From positions 1 through 64,000 of the forward strand of contig CAJMEC010000003.1 in the NCBI GenBank assembly GCA_905212345.1: 64,000 nt of DNA. The letters run 5' to 3'. The position numbers and the translations under genes were made by a program. The notes under the pieces are model-generated. The model worked only from the letters and a program-made list of their open reading frames with translations, was not told the DNA's origin and did no database searches. Origin of the DNA: an uncultured Sutterella sp. (GTDB lineage Bacteria; Pseudomonadota; Gammaproteobacteria; Burkholderiales; Burkholderiaceae_F). Within the stretch, counting starts at the first letter, position 1; each line of letters opens with the position of its first letter. Below, piece after piece: positions 9,523 through 19,273 of this stretch.

Positions 9523-10254
9523 TTAGTTCATTAACCAATTCAAAAGCGGTGGTGCGATCATAGGGGCTGCAAAAGCAGTGATGATGCCTGCCAGTCCCAT
9601 TGCTAGTCCAGAAAATGCACCCGCCTTGTCGCTGATCTGAAAGGCTCTTGAAGTGCCCATTCCGTGAGCGGATACGCCCAATGAAAAGCCTTTTACGTAA
9701 TCTTTTTTTATGTGAAAGAGCTTAAAAAGAGGCGTGGCTAATAAAGAGCCGACAATACCCGTTAACACCACAATGCCGGCAGTAAATTCGGCGATGCCAC
9801 CCATTTTTTCGGAAATTCCCATAGCAATCGGTGTGGTCACACTCTTAGGAGCCATAGACATAATACTTTCAAAAGAAGCATCAAAGAGAACACCCAGTAA
9901 AACAGTGGACACAACACCGGTAATGCAGCCAACGACCACGCCGATGAAAAGCGGGACCCAAAGCTTGGCTAGCCGGCGGCGTTGATCAAACAGTGGAACG
10001 GCAAGCGCCACGGTAGCCGGTCCTAAAAGAAAATGAACAAACTGGGCACCGGCAAAAAATGTTTCGTAGTGGGTATCGGTGGAAAACAAAATACCCAACA
10101 AAATAGCTACGGCGATCACAAAAGGTGAAAGTAAAGTGATATAGCCGCTTTTTTGGTAGACCCAAATGCCAATCTGATAAGCAACCAGTGTTAGACAGAG
10201 CCAGAGAACAGGGTTTTGAGCCAGATGCTGCCAAAGTAAGTCAATCGTCATCAT
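9523..10254 (-). CDS. lrgB: LrgB/CidB family membrane protein
   Basis: Integral membrane protein of the LrgB/CidB/YohK family, associated with murein hydrolase control and, in some bacteria, pyruvate or glycolate movement. From the ATG at 10254 it has 243 residues, with many hydrophobic helices and the family stretch 'PKSVTTPIAMGISEKMGG'. The longer open frame to 10290 is disfavoured because the ATG ATG pair at 10254/10251 lies inside the end of lrgA, in the classic coupled arrangement. The two genes overlap by about 14 bases. Substrate not determinable here. Confidence 0.9.
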   Translation of the reverse strand: MMTIDLLWQHLAQNPVLWLCLTLVAYQIGIWVYQKSGYITLLSPFVIAVAILLGILFSTDTHYETFFAGAQFVHFLLGPATVALAVPLFDQRRRLAKLWVPLFIGVVVGCITGVVSTVLLGVLFDASFESIMSMAPKSVTTPIAMGISEKMGGIAEFTAGIVVLTGIVGSLLATPLFKLFHIKKDYVKGFSLGVSAHGMGTSRAFQISDKAGAFSGLAMGLAGIITAFAAPMIAPPLLNWLMN

Positions 10255-10597
10255 CCACTCCCAGCAGTTTGGCACTCCATTGAATGGCAAGAGCGGTTAC
10301 AACCATGGTGATGGCCGTCCCGATAACTAAAATGGCTGCAATGGCGATCCATTCTGAGGAAATCCGATCCCAGTGTCTGACAATGCCTACTCCGGCGGGC
10401 ACAAATAAAAGAGCCAAGTGAGCCAAGAGTACAGAGGCGGTCAAACGAACCCGTTCAATCAAATCATCTTTGATTAGAAAGCCAATGAGTAGAAAAATCA
10501 TGCCGAGTACAGGCCCTGGTATGGGCCAGCCGAAACCGTAGGATAGCGCCTCGCCGATTAACTGCAGCATTAGGAATAAAGCGATGGAAATTAACAT
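10241..10597 (-). CDS. lrgA: LrgA/CidA family membrane protein
   Basis: A small, 118-residue membrane protein with four hydrophobic helices. The stretch 'PIPGPVLGMIFLLIGF' (about 25-40) is the holin-like LrgA/CidA hallmark. It is the first gene of a two-gene operon with lrgB, and its stop codon overlaps the lrgB start. The pair is linked in other bacteria to autolysis control or to overflow-metabolite transport. No LytTR-type regulator is adjacent, unlike in staphylococci. Confidence 0.88.
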   Translation of the reverse strand: MLISIALFLMLQLIGEALSYGFGWPIPGPVLGMIFLLIGFLIKDDLIERVRLTASVLLAHLALLFVPAGVGIVRHWDRISSEWIAIAAILVIGTAITMVVTALAIQWSAKLLGVDDDD

Positions 10598-10730
10598 AAA
10601 AACAGACCAGAAAATGGGAGCTCGAATTTTGTCACCATCAAAGAAAAAAATCTATGAAAAGTTGCTTACAAATCTTTAAAAATAGTCTGGTTTATCCTGA
10701 TTCCAATACGGCAGGCAGAGGACGAAAATA

Positions 10731-10753
10731 ACTCTGATCGGTTTGATCAGAGT
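10731..10753. promoter_or_regulatory. Inverted repeat before the M20 peptidase gene
   Basis: Perfect 9-bp arms ACTCTGATC/GATCAGAGT surround GGTTT and end 23 bases before the start codon. It may be an operator or a leader hairpin. No T-run follows. Confidence 0.4.
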
Positions 10754-10776
10754 CTATTGCCGAATGGAGGTTGTCT

Positions 10777-12474
10777 ATGCGAAAAACTCGTTGTGCATTT
10801 GCCGTCGGACTTGCATTGGCTGCTGGTGTTGCTTACGCCGTTGTGCCGCAGGTGAGCTCCGATGTGAAAAACGCTGCTGAAACGATTTATAAAGATCCGG
10901 TGATGCAAAAGATGCTCACGGAGCTAACAAGTGATGAAAACGCACAGTTCCGCTTCAATACACATATGGAAGTGACCCGTATTGCGTCACCTTCTCGTTC
11001 TGAAATGCGTCGAGCGGAAGAATTGGCTCGCCGTATGGTCGAAGAGTGGGGATTTGATAAAAAAGACATTATGACAACCCCCGAAGGCATTATTAAGGGC
11101 GCAGGCATTCAAAAGGTAGACGGATTGCCGGTCTACAACGTTTGCGTGCGAATCCCAGGCACCTATTCTCAGGAAAAAGGAGCCCAGAGCTATAAGGGCC
11201 AATTCCCGAAGGTATTGCTTGAAGGTCATACGGACACCGTGAATCCGGCTAAATTACCACCGAAGAGCAATCCCTATATGCCGGTGAAGTTACAAAAGGC
11301 TTCTGAGGCAATTGTTTCTACGCCTGAGGCATTAGCGGCGATTAAAGATGAATTGCATTTCGATAAGAACGGCAAGATCATTCAAGACGAAAATTACAAG
11401 AAGGCTTACAAGCGTTATGCCAGCCTAGAAGATGCCCAAAAGAAAGGCGGCTATCGTATTTATGTTCCGGGTTTCGCCGATGCCATGGGTAACACGACCG
11501 GTGTGATGACCGCCGCCATCATGATGAAGAAGTACAACATCAAGCCCGTCTACGATATTTGGGTTTGCGGCACAACTGGGGAAGAAGGCAAGGGCAATCT
11601 TTGCGGCATGAAGCAACTCTACGGTTATAACCAAGATACCGGTAAGGGTAATAACGCCTTGAACTTCGTGGCGAATTTCGGTGCTGACTCAACACGTCCG
11701 GGTTCCGGCACGCTTAACTACTTAGGCAGTTACCGTTTTGAAGTGAAATACACGGAACCGGCCGGCTATAAACAAGGCGGCGCCGAAGCCCCGAGCGCTT
11801 TGATGGCGATGACTCGGTCAATCGCTAAGATTGCCGACGTGAAGTCACCTTGGGATTTGGATAAAAAAGCTGAAAGAACAACCTATACGGTGGGTCTTGC
11901 AAGCTGTGATGCCGCTGCCGCCGGTGAGCGCTCTCGTTCCTGCACGTTGATGGTGGATATGCGTTCGCCCACGCAAGGACCGTTGAGCGCCATTCGTGCT
12001 CAGATTGAGCCGACATTTAAGGCCGCCCTGGATGAAGAAAATGCCAAGTACGGTCTCAAGAGCGGTGATAAGAAGGCTGTGAAGATGGAATTGGTGTGGT
12101 TTGGCGATCGTCCGGCTCACCAACGTAAGAATTTCAACGATATCGCCACTCAAATTTATTGGCAAAGCGCTCAGACCGTCGGTATTGACCAAATTAAGGA
12201 ACTCAAGACCAACGCTTCGAGCTTAAACGATAACGTGCCAGCTGCTGTTGGCGTGCCGACTGTGAACTTTAATGTTCATACGGTTGCGGCAAGCGGCGGC
12301 GGACATACGTTTAATGAATGGGGTATTCCGGGTAACGCTCAGGATGAAGGCAAGCGCATCTTCCGTATGATTTTGATGGGCTTGACGGCTGCCGGCTACC
12401 ACACAAGTACGGGTGATGTGGTTAAACCCACTGCTGATCCGATCGGTGCTCGTACGACAGAAGAAATGTATTAA
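10777..12474 (+). CDS. Secreted M20-family metallopeptidase
   Basis: Exported zinc peptidase of the M20 group. An N-terminal signal peptide ends near 'AAGVAYA' (about residue 22). The metal-site motifs are in family order: 'EGHTDTVNP', 'GFADAMGNTTG', 'TTGEEGKGN' (catalytic Glu and ligand), 'FGADSTRPG', and a late 'SGGGHTFNEWG'. A dimerisation domain lies between the last two. At 565 residues it is longer than typical M20 enzymes (about 380-480), with an insertion between the first two motifs. I chose ATG 10777 because TGGAGG lies 6 bases upstream; TTG 10771 overlaps that site. The lid-domain gene follows 23 bases later. Likely role is periplasmic peptide breakdown; the substrate is unknown. 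Confidence 0.88.
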   Translation: MRKTRCAFAVGLALAAGVAYAVVPQVSSDVKNAAETIYKDPVMQKMLTELTSDENAQFRFNTHMEVTRIASPSRSEMRRAEELARRMVEEWGFDKKDIMTTPEGIIKGAGIQKVDGLPVYNVCVRIPGTYSQEKGAQSYKGQFPKVLLEGHTDTVNPAKLPPKSNPYMPVKLQKASEAIVSTPEALAAIKDELHFDKNGKIIQDENYKKAYKRYASLEDAQKKGGYRIYVPGFADAMGNTTGVMTAAIMMKKYNIKPVYDIWVCGTTGEEGKGNLCGMKQLYGYNQDTGKGNNALNFVANFGADSTRPGSGTLNYLGSYRFEVKYTEPAGYKQGGAEAPSALMAMTRSIAKIADVKSPWDLDKKAERTTYTVGLASCDAAAAGERSRSCTLMVDMRSPTQGPLSAIRAQIEPTFKAALDEENAKYGLKSGDKKAVKMELVWFGDRPAHQRKNFNDIATQIYWQSAQTVGIDQIKELKTNASSLNDNVPAAVGVPTVNFNVHTVAASGGGHTFNEWGIPGNAQDEGKRIFRMILMGLTAAGYHTSTGDVVKPTADPIGARTTEEMY

Positions 12475-12497
12475 TGAGGGAACATCGGGAGAACATT

Positions 12498-12923
12498 ATG
12501 AAAGGAAAATTAATTGTTGCTTTACTGGGTTCTTTTGCCGCTTCGGTGGCAATGGCCGATGTTTCGAGTGTGCTGACGGTGGATATTCAAGGTCCCGGTG
12601 GTCACAGTAACGGTGCCTATGGTAATACAAATGCCGTGCATGCGGGTGCCCGCGCGATCATGGAAATTGAAAAAGCAATTCCATCTCAAAAGCAATGCGT
12701 GGTGTCCGGTTTTTCCGGAGGCGTCTCTGTCAACGCCATTGCCGCTGACGGTCATTTCAAAGTTTCCCTGAATGCTAAGGATGAGAAGGAAATGGCTCAA
12801 CTTAAGCAAAAAGTGGAAGCGGCCGTGAAAAAAGGCGTGGATGCGGAAAATGCCTTCCGTTCTGTTAAACCCGGCCAATTGACTGGTGGGGTTCCGGCAG
12901 AAGTTCGCTACACCATTAAGTAA
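12498..12923 (+). CDS. Secreted stand-alone M20 dimerisation (lid) domain-like protein
   Basis: The protein has 141 residues: a signal peptide ending 'ASVAMA', then about 95 residues that resemble only the dimerisation domain of M20 peptidases. The visible signs are 'QGPGGHSNGAYGNTNAV' followed by a helix 'HAGARAIMEIEKAI', then 'SGGVSVNAIAADGHFKVSL' and a charged amphipathic helix. That is the beta-alpha-beta pattern with the HS, NA and N-I-A/P-D positions of that domain. None of the five metal ligands of the catalytic domain is present, so it cannot be a peptidase alone. GGGAG precedes ATG 12498; the frame opens earlier at 12474 without a signal-like start. It is co-transcribed with the M20 peptidase. 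A role as partner or regulator is inference. Confidence 0.75.
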   Translation: MKGKLIVALLGSFAASVAMADVSSVLTVDIQGPGGHSNGAYGNTNAVHAGARAIMEIEKAIPSQKQCVVSGFSGGVSVNAIAADGHFKVSLNAKDEKEMAQLKQKVEAAVKKGVDAENAFRSVKPGQLTGGVPAEVRYTIK

Positions 12924-12939
12924 TCATCTTTGAAGACTT

Positions 12940-12967
12940 TGCCGCCCTTTGATGGGCGGCATTTTTA
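12940..12967 (+). terminator. Terminator of the M20 operon
   Basis: TGCCGCCC pairs with GGGCGGCA and is followed by TTTTT. Confidence 0.85.
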
Positions 12968-13091
12968 ACTTAATAAGAATCAAAAAATGATCCATCAATT
13001 AATATAGATCAATAAATTTAAATAATGATATTTGATAAATACATTTAATTATTAAATAATATCCGTATCAATAAATGATGCGGGGATAAAA

Positions 13092-13199
13092 ATGAAAGAG
13101 TATTTATGGTTGGTGGATTTGATGGCGCAAACAGTTTTTTCAGTTTGTTTTACGCTTTTGAGTATCGGTGGAGTTTTGACACTGCTAGGAACAATTTGA
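13092..13199 (+). CDS. Possible 35-residue single-helix membrane peptide
   Basis: ATG to TGA gives 35 codons. The peptide starts 'MKEYLWLVDLMAQ' and continues into an uninterrupted hydrophobic helix ending 'GGVLTLLGTI'. GGGG lies 6 bases before the ATG. The frame sits between two intrinsic terminators (ending 12967 and starting 13218), so it would be its own short transcript, which is what suggests that it is real. I recognise no family. It could equally be a chance frame in AT-rich DNA. Confidence 0.4.
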   Translation: MKEYLWLVDLMAQTVFSVCFTLLSIGGVLTLLGTI

Positions 13200-13217
13200 T
13201 TTGTACAGAGGAAAAAA

Positions 13218-13249
13218 CAAAAGCCGGCGAGAACGCCGGCTTTTGTTTG
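13218..13249 (+). terminator. Strong intrinsic terminator after the small frame
   Basis: The 10-bp stem AAAAGCCGGC/GCCGGCTTTT is followed by GTTT. No long gene precedes it, so some short transcript must end here. From here to queA (13250-13613) I see no convincing gene. Confidence 0.8.
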
Positions 13250-13469
13250 GACCAAAGAAGTCTTTAGGACTAGAACGTTTTTCGTTAAGGAGACACAAAT
13301 AAACGCTCATTGAGCTGGGAGAGATTCTTCCAAACTTGAGTTACCACCCCTTTTTGGCCCTCGTTGTTCAGAAGATCGCTCAAAACTTCTTACTTAAACC
13401 GAACTTTATCGCAGAAATCTTGCGTGAAGCTTACGATTCAGTAAAAAGGTTTGTGATTCGTATATTAAT

Positions 13470-13488
13470 GATAATGATTCTCAATTGC
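13470..13488. promoter_or_regulatory. Fur-box-like site upstream of queA
   Basis: The 19-mer starting GATAATGAT matches the classical Fur consensus at 14 of 19 positions by direct comparison, with the first nine identical. It lies about 125 bases before queA in an AT-rich region where a promoter is expected. Fur binding is inference. Confidence 0.5.
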
Positions 13489-13613
13489 AAATATTTTTTG
13501 AAAAATTTTTCTGAATTTCAAATGTCTCAGCTCGAGGTCTTTTGAGAAAAGAAAACAAAGTGCAAAAAATTCGGTAAGATACGGGTTCTTTTAATTTTTT
13601 GGCCGGTAAAGCC

Positions 13614-14660
13614 ATGTCTGAACACGAATTACTACTATCTGATTTTGATTTTGATCTCCCCCAAGATCGCATTGCTCAATTTCCTCTTAAAGATCGTTCT
13701 GCTAGCCGTCTTTTGCACGTTATGCCCGATCGCTTGGAAGATTGGCATTTCAGAGACATCGTTAATTTACTTCGACCGGATGATTTGTTGGTGATGAATA
13801 ACACCAAAGTTATTAAGGCCCGTTTGCTTGGCAAAAAAGAAACGGGTGGCGCGGTTGAGGTCCTTATCGAAAGAATCACCGGAGAAAACACCGCTATCGC
13901 GATGGCTCGCGCAAGCAAAAGCCCCAAAGCCGGTACGTATTTGGTGTTTGAAGCTGAGGGCAAAGAAGAGCGAGTTGAGGTAACTGGACGAGAAGGTGAA
14001 TTTTTTGCGCTTCGGTTTGAGCACCCTGTTTTGGAGGTATTGGACTTTTTTGGAAAAGTTCCTCTTCCTCCCTACATTGAGCACGTTGCCGATAAAAGCG
14101 ATGAACAGCGTTATCAAACGGTTTATGCTAAAACGCCGGGCGCCGTCGCGGCTCCTACCGCTGGTCTCCACTTTACCGAAGAAATTATCGAGGCGCTTAA
14201 GAAAAAAGGAATTCAAATTGTTTTTGTGACCCTGCATGTTGGAGCGGGAACCTTTCAGCCTGTTCGCGTTGAAAAGCTCTCTGAGCACGTGATGCACTCA
14301 GAGTGGTACACCATTAGCGAAGAAACCGCCAAAGCCGTCAATCAGGCTAAAAAGGAAGGTAGGCGAGTTGTTTCTGTGGGAACAACAAGCTTAAGAGCGC
14401 TTGAAAGCGCCGCAGTGCAAAAAGGAGTCCTACAAGCCGGCGCTCGGGATACCCGACTTTTTATTAAGCCAGGGTATGAGTTCAAAATTATTGACGCGCT
14501 GATTACCAATTTCCATTTGCCGAAATCAACTTTGTTGATGCTTGTTTCTGCATTAGCCGGTAAAGATCGAATTGACTCTGCATACCAATATGCAATCAAA
14601 GAACATTACCGATTCTTCAGTTACGGTGACGCAATGTTGTTGGAGAAGAAACCGGAGTAA
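13614..14660 (+). CDS. queA: S-adenosylmethionine:tRNA ribosyltransferase-isomerase QueA
   Basis: Transfers and isomerises the ribosyl part of SAM onto preQ1 in tRNA to make epoxyqueuosine. From ATG 13614 the protein has 348 residues, close to the family's 340-360. Family stretches include '[12 protein letters not shown]' at the N-terminus, '[11 protein letters not shown]', '[11 protein letters not shown]', '[11 protein letters not shown]', and '[17 protein letters not shown]' near the end. The TTG at 13599 is in frame, but the family alignment supports the ATG. tgt follows after 3 bases. This is the normal queA-tgt-yajC-secD-secF order. Confidence 0.95.
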   Translation: MSEHELLLSDFDFDLPQDRIAQFPLKDRSASRLLHVMPDRLEDWHFRDIVNLLRPDDLLVMNNTKVIKARLLGKKETGGAVEVLIERITGENTAIAMARASKSPKAGTYLVFEAEGKEERVEVTGREGEFFALRFEHPVLEVLDFFGKVPLPPYIEHVADKSDEQRYQTVYAKTPGAVAAPTAGLHFTEEIIEALKKKGIQIVFVTLHVGAGTFQPVRVEKLSEHVMHSEWYTISEETAKAVNQAKKEGRRVVSVGTTSLRALESAAVQKGVLQAGARDTRLFIKPGYEFKIIDALITNFHLPKSTLLMLVSALAGKDRIDSAYQYAIKEHYRFFSYGDAMLLEKKPE

Positions 14661-15797
<1,137 letters not shown>

Positions 15798-15895
15798 AAA
15801 TGCAGGGGAATAGGCAAAAAATCAGTCAATTCCCCCGTATAATTAGAGAACTATTTTGTCCGAGGGGATATCGGACGTTTTTTATGGAGTAACTC

Positions 15896-16237
15896 ATGTT
15901 TTTTATTTCTGACGCATTTGCCCAAACCGCCGCTGGCGGAGAGACAGCCGGTTTGATTACGAGTTTGTTGCCGATGATTTTGATTTTCGTCGCTTTCTGG
16001 TTTTTCTTGATTCGTCCGCAACAAAAGCGCCAAAAGGAACACGCCAAGATGGTTGATGCTCTCACCAAGGGTGATGAAGTGTTGACTGCTGGCGGTATTG
16101 CCGGTCGTGTGGTTGAAGTCCGAGATGATTACATGGTTGTGCAAATCGCTGCGGTTAAGGAAGAACCTGTTACCTTGACGATGCAACGCGTTGCGGTGCA
16201 AACCGTTTTGCCCAAGGGCACGATTAAGACATTTTAA
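15896..16237 (+). CDS. yajC: Sec translocon accessory subunit YajC
   Basis: Small inner-membrane partner of SecDF in the holotranslocon. The 113 residues carry one membrane helix (about 20-40) followed by 'IRPQQKRQKEH', the YajC signature, and a small cytoplasmic domain. GGAG lies 5-6 bases before the ATG. A terminator-like hairpin follows the gene before secD, which may lower secDF expression relative to yajC. Confidence 0.94.
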   Translation: MFFISDAFAQTAAGGETAGLITSLLPMILIFVAFWFFLIRPQQKRQKEHAKMVDALTKGDEVLTAGGIAGRVVEVRDDYMVVQIAAVKEEPVTLTMQRVAVQTVLPKGTIKTF

Positions 16238-16244
16238 TTTTTAG

Positions 16245-16277
16245 AAAAACCCCAAGATTAGTTCATCTTGGGGTTTT
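16245..16277 (+). terminator. Terminator or attenuator between yajC and secD
   Basis: AAAACCCCAAGAT pairs with ATCTTGGGGTTTT over 13 bp. It lies inside the operon, so partial read-through or a separate secD promoter is expected. Confidence 0.7.
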
Positions 16278-16378
16278 CATCGAACCGCCACCGAGTCTTT
16301 GGATTGTGGTCGGTTCCTCAACAGAGAGAGCGAGCCCAGCCTGTCGTTCTCTTTTTCAGTTTATTCTGGGGAAAAGAC

Positions 16379-18253
16379 GTGAACCGTTATCCATTGTGGA
16401 AATACATCGTCATTGTTGTCGCGTTGGTCATCGGTCTGATTTACACGACGCCGAACTTCTTCGGTGAGTCGCCAGCAGTTCAGATTTCAAGCCAAAAGGC
16501 AACGGTGAAAGTTGATGAACAAATATATGAGCGGGTTCAAAAAGCCTTGACTGGCGCAAACATCACGCCGGATGGCATCTTCTTTGAACAAGGCGCTCAA
16601 CAATCAACGATTCGAGTCCGCTTCGAGCCGACACAGGCAGAAATGCAGTTGCAGGCCAAAGAAGTGATTGAGCGTGAGCTCAATCCCGATCAAGCGGATC
16701 CATCGTTTGTGGTTGCTTTAAATTTGGTGCCCAACACACCGCAGTGGCTTTTGAGCTTACATGCTTTGCCGATGTATCTGGGCCTTGACTTGCGCGGTGG
16801 TGTTCACTTCCTATTGGAAGTGGATATGGATGCCGCTATTGATAAGCGTGCTGATGCCATCGCTAGTGACTTGCGTTCGCAGTTCCGCGAAGAGCGTATT
16901 CGTCACGCCGGTATTACGCGAAACGGCACCTCGTTGGAAATCGCTTTCCGCAGTCAAGAAGAAAGAGACAAAGCTCGGGACCTTTTACGCAATACGCACA
17001 ACGATCTGTCCTTAGACGATCGTGATGACGGTCAAATGTACCGTTTAGTTGCGACTATGACGGACGCTTCTTTGCGTGAAGTCCGCGATTATGCCTTAAA
17101 GCAGAATATTTCCACTTTGCATAATCGTATTAATGAATTGGGTGTTGCAGAACCTGTTATCGCTCAGCAAGGTGCCAACCGCATTGTGGTTCAATTACCT
17201 GGCGTGCAAGATACGGCTAAGGCCAAGGAAATTCTGGGCCGCACAGCGACCTTGGAAATTCGCATGGTGGACGATTCTCCCGAGGCTTATGCACAATTGG
17301 CTGCCGGAACCGTTCCGTTTGGCGATGAACGTTATCTTGACCGCGCCGGTGTGCCGATTTTGGTCAAGCGCCAAGTTGTTCTCACGGGCGATAACCTTAA
17401 TGATGCTCAACCCGGATTTGATCAACAAACGCAAGAACCGACGGTGAACTTAACTTTGGACAGCCGTGGCGCTCGTATCTTCCAGGATGTAACGCGTGAC
17501 AATGTCGGTAAACGCATGGCCATTATCCTTTTTGAAAAGGGTAAAGGTGAAGTGGTTACAGCACCGGTCATTCGACAGGAAATTGGCGGTGGACGCGTTC
17601 AGATTTCCGGTCGCATGACAGCAACGGAAGCAACGGATACGGCTTTGTTGCTTCGCGCCGGATCGCTGGCCGCGCCGATGGAAATCATTGAGGAACGATT
17701 GGTCGGTCCGAGTTTGGGTGCCGCCAACATTGAAGCTGGTTTCCGCTCGACGTTGTATGGCTTTGCCGTTGTGTCAATCTTCATGATCTTGTACTACCAG
17801 GTTTTCGGCGCGGTGTCGGTGTTTGCTTTGAGTTGCAATGTGATGCTTTTGGTGGCATTACTCTCCATGCTTCAGGCGACTTTGACTTTGCCGGGTATTG
17901 CCGCTATCGCGTTGACGCTAGGTATGGCTGTTGACGCCAACGTGCTGATTAACGAACGTGTTCGTGAAGAATTGCGCGAAGGACGATCGCCTCAGCAGGC
18001 AATTAGTGAAGGCTTTGAAAGAGCTTTTGCAACCATTTTGGACTCAAACGTTACAAGTTTGATCGCCGGTATTGCCCTTTTGATTTTTGGCTCTGGTCCT
18101 GTGAGAGGGTTTGCCGTTGTGCACTGCTTAGGTATTTTGACCTCTATTTTCACTTCTGTGGTCGTCAGCCGTTCTGTTATTAACTTGATCTACGGTCGTC
18201 AGAAGAAGCTCAAGAAACTGCATGTTGGTCAAATTTGGAAACCTGAGAACTAG
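16379..18253 (+). CDS. secD: Protein translocase subunit SecD
   Basis: Proton-motive-force-driven subunit of the Sec machinery, with six membrane helices and a large periplasmic region. I start at GTG 16379, where the protein reads 'VNRYPLWKYIVIVVALVIG', matching SecD N-termini and preceded by GGGG. The in-frame extension to 16268 is not SecD-like and overlaps the hairpin. At 624 residues it is near E. coli's 615. 'YLGLDLRGGVHFLLEVD' (about 130-146) and 'TLGMAVDANVLINERVREE' near the end are hallmarks. secF follows after 13 bases. Confidence 0.95.
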   Translation: MNRYPLWKYIVIVVALVIGLIYTTPNFFGESPAVQISSQKATVKVDEQIYERVQKALTGANITPDGIFFEQGAQQSTIRVRFEPTQAEMQLQAKEVIERELNPDQADPSFVVALNLVPNTPQWLLSLHALPMYLGLDLRGGVHFLLEVDMDAAIDKRADAIASDLRSQFREERIRHAGITRNGTSLEIAFRSQEERDKARDLLRNTHNDLSLDDRDDGQMYRLVATMTDASLREVRDYALKQNISTLHNRINELGVAEPVIAQQGANRIVVQLPGVQDTAKAKEILGRTATLEIRMVDDSPEAYAQLAAGTVPFGDERYLDRAGVPILVKRQVVLTGDNLNDAQPGFDQQTQEPTVNLTLDSRGARIFQDVTRDNVGKRMAIILFEKGKGEVVTAPVIRQEIGGGRVQISGRMTATEATDTALLLRAGSLAAPMEIIEERLVGPSLGAANIEAGFRSTLYGFAVVSIFMILYYQVFGAVSVFALSCNVMLLVALLSMLQATLTLPGIAAIALTLGMAVDANVLINERVREELREGRSPQQAISEGFERAFATILDSNVTSLIAGIALLIFGSGPVRGFAVVHCLGILTSIFTSVVVSRSVINLIYGRQKKLKKLHVGQIWKPEN

Positions 18254-18266
18254 GAAGGAGTGAAGT

Positions 18267-19202
18267 ATGGAGTTTTTTAGAATTCGGCGCACGATTCACT
18301 TCATGCGCTTTGACAAGATCTTCAATACGATCTCGTTCATTTCGTTCCTGATCGCGGTTTTCTTGTTATGCACGCGCGGTTTGGCTTTCTCGATTGAATT
18401 CACCGGTGGTACCGTGATGGAGGTGACCTATCCTCAAGCGGCTCCCACTGAACAAATTCGCGAGCAAATCAAAACCTCATTAGGTGTCGAAGCGGCTGTT
18501 CAGAATTTCGGAACGGCGCGTGACGTCATGATTCGTTTGCCGATTGTTGAAGGAGAAAGCTCCGGAGAGCAAGCCAAAGAAGTGATGGCTGTTTTGAATA
18601 CAACAGAGCCGCAAGCCAAGATGACCCGTGTTGAATTTGTCGGACCTCAGGTCGGTGAAGAATTGGCCACAGACGGTTTGACAGCTCTCATTTTGGTGAT
18701 TATCGGTATCGTCACTTATTTGGCTTTCCGTTTTGAATGGAAATTCTCCGTTGCCGCTATTATCGCTAACATGCACGACGTTATTTTGGTACTGGGTGTG
18801 TTCTCATTCTTCCAATGGGAATTCTCATTGCCGGTGTTGGCGGCGCTGTTAGCCGTGTTAGGCTACTCGGTGAACGAATCCGTGATTATTTTTGACCGCG
18901 TGCGTGAGCACTTTAAGAAGATGCGCCGCATGAGTTCGGTTGAGGTGATCGATTCGGCAATTACTGCGACGATGTCTCGTACGGTGATTACCCACTCATC
19001 AACCTTAGCGATGACGTTGGCTATGTTCTTTTTCGGAGGTCCGGCTTTACACTACTTTGCCCTGGCTCTCACGATCGGTATTTGCTTGGGTGTTTACTCC
19101 TCAGTGTTCGTGGCAGCAGCTATCGCCTTGTACTTGGGTGTCAAGCGTGAGGACTTAGTCAGGCCGGTTAAAAAAGATCAAGTTCAAGAGATGGTTCCCT
19201 AG
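18267..19202 (+). CDS. secF: Protein translocase subunit SecF
   Basis: Partner of SecD, an RND-like six-helix protein. The 311 residues match the family. 'AFSIEFTGGTVMEV' follows the first helix, and 'GYSVNESVIIFDRVREH' (the SecF counterpart of the SecD loop) lies at about 199-215. GGAAGGAG precedes the ATG. It is the last gene of queA-tgt-yajC-secDF and is followed by a strong bidirectional terminator. Confidence 0.95.
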   Translation: MEFFRIRRTIHFMRFDKIFNTISFISFLIAVFLLCTRGLAFSIEFTGGTVMEVTYPQAAPTEQIREQIKTSLGVEAAVQNFGTARDVMIRLPIVEGESSGEQAKEVMAVLNTTEPQAKMTRVEFVGPQVGEELATDGLTALILVIIGIVTYLAFRFEWKFSVAAIIANMHDVILVLGVFSFFQWEFSLPVLAALLAVLGYSVNESVIIFDRVREHFKKMRRMSSVEVIDSAITATMSRTVITHSSTLAMTLAMFFFGGPALHYFALALTIGICLGVYSSVFVAAAIALYLGVKREDLVRPVKKDQVQEMVP

Positions 19203-19220
19203 TTTCGAACCGCTCTAATC

Positions 19221-19258
19221 GCATTAAAAACGGCGCATTACGCGCCGTTTTTAATGCT
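19221..19258. terminator. Bidirectional terminator between secF and the PheC-like gene
   Basis: The 16-bp stem GCATTAAAAACGGCGC and its complement surround ATTAC. There are T-runs in both orientations between convergent genes. Confidence 0.85.
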
Positions 19259-19273
19259 GAGAAAAGGTTTGGA

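Noticed and set aside
13052..13255. A 67-codon minus-strand frame between the M20 operon and queA
   Set aside because: It runs through the terminator at 13218-13249 and has no ribosome-binding site.
13336..13545. A 69-codon plus-strand frame starting with TTG before queA
   Set aside because: Poor start, no ribosome-binding site, overlaps the Fur-like site, and the tail is low-complexity AT-rich sequence. A gene remnant cannot be excluded.
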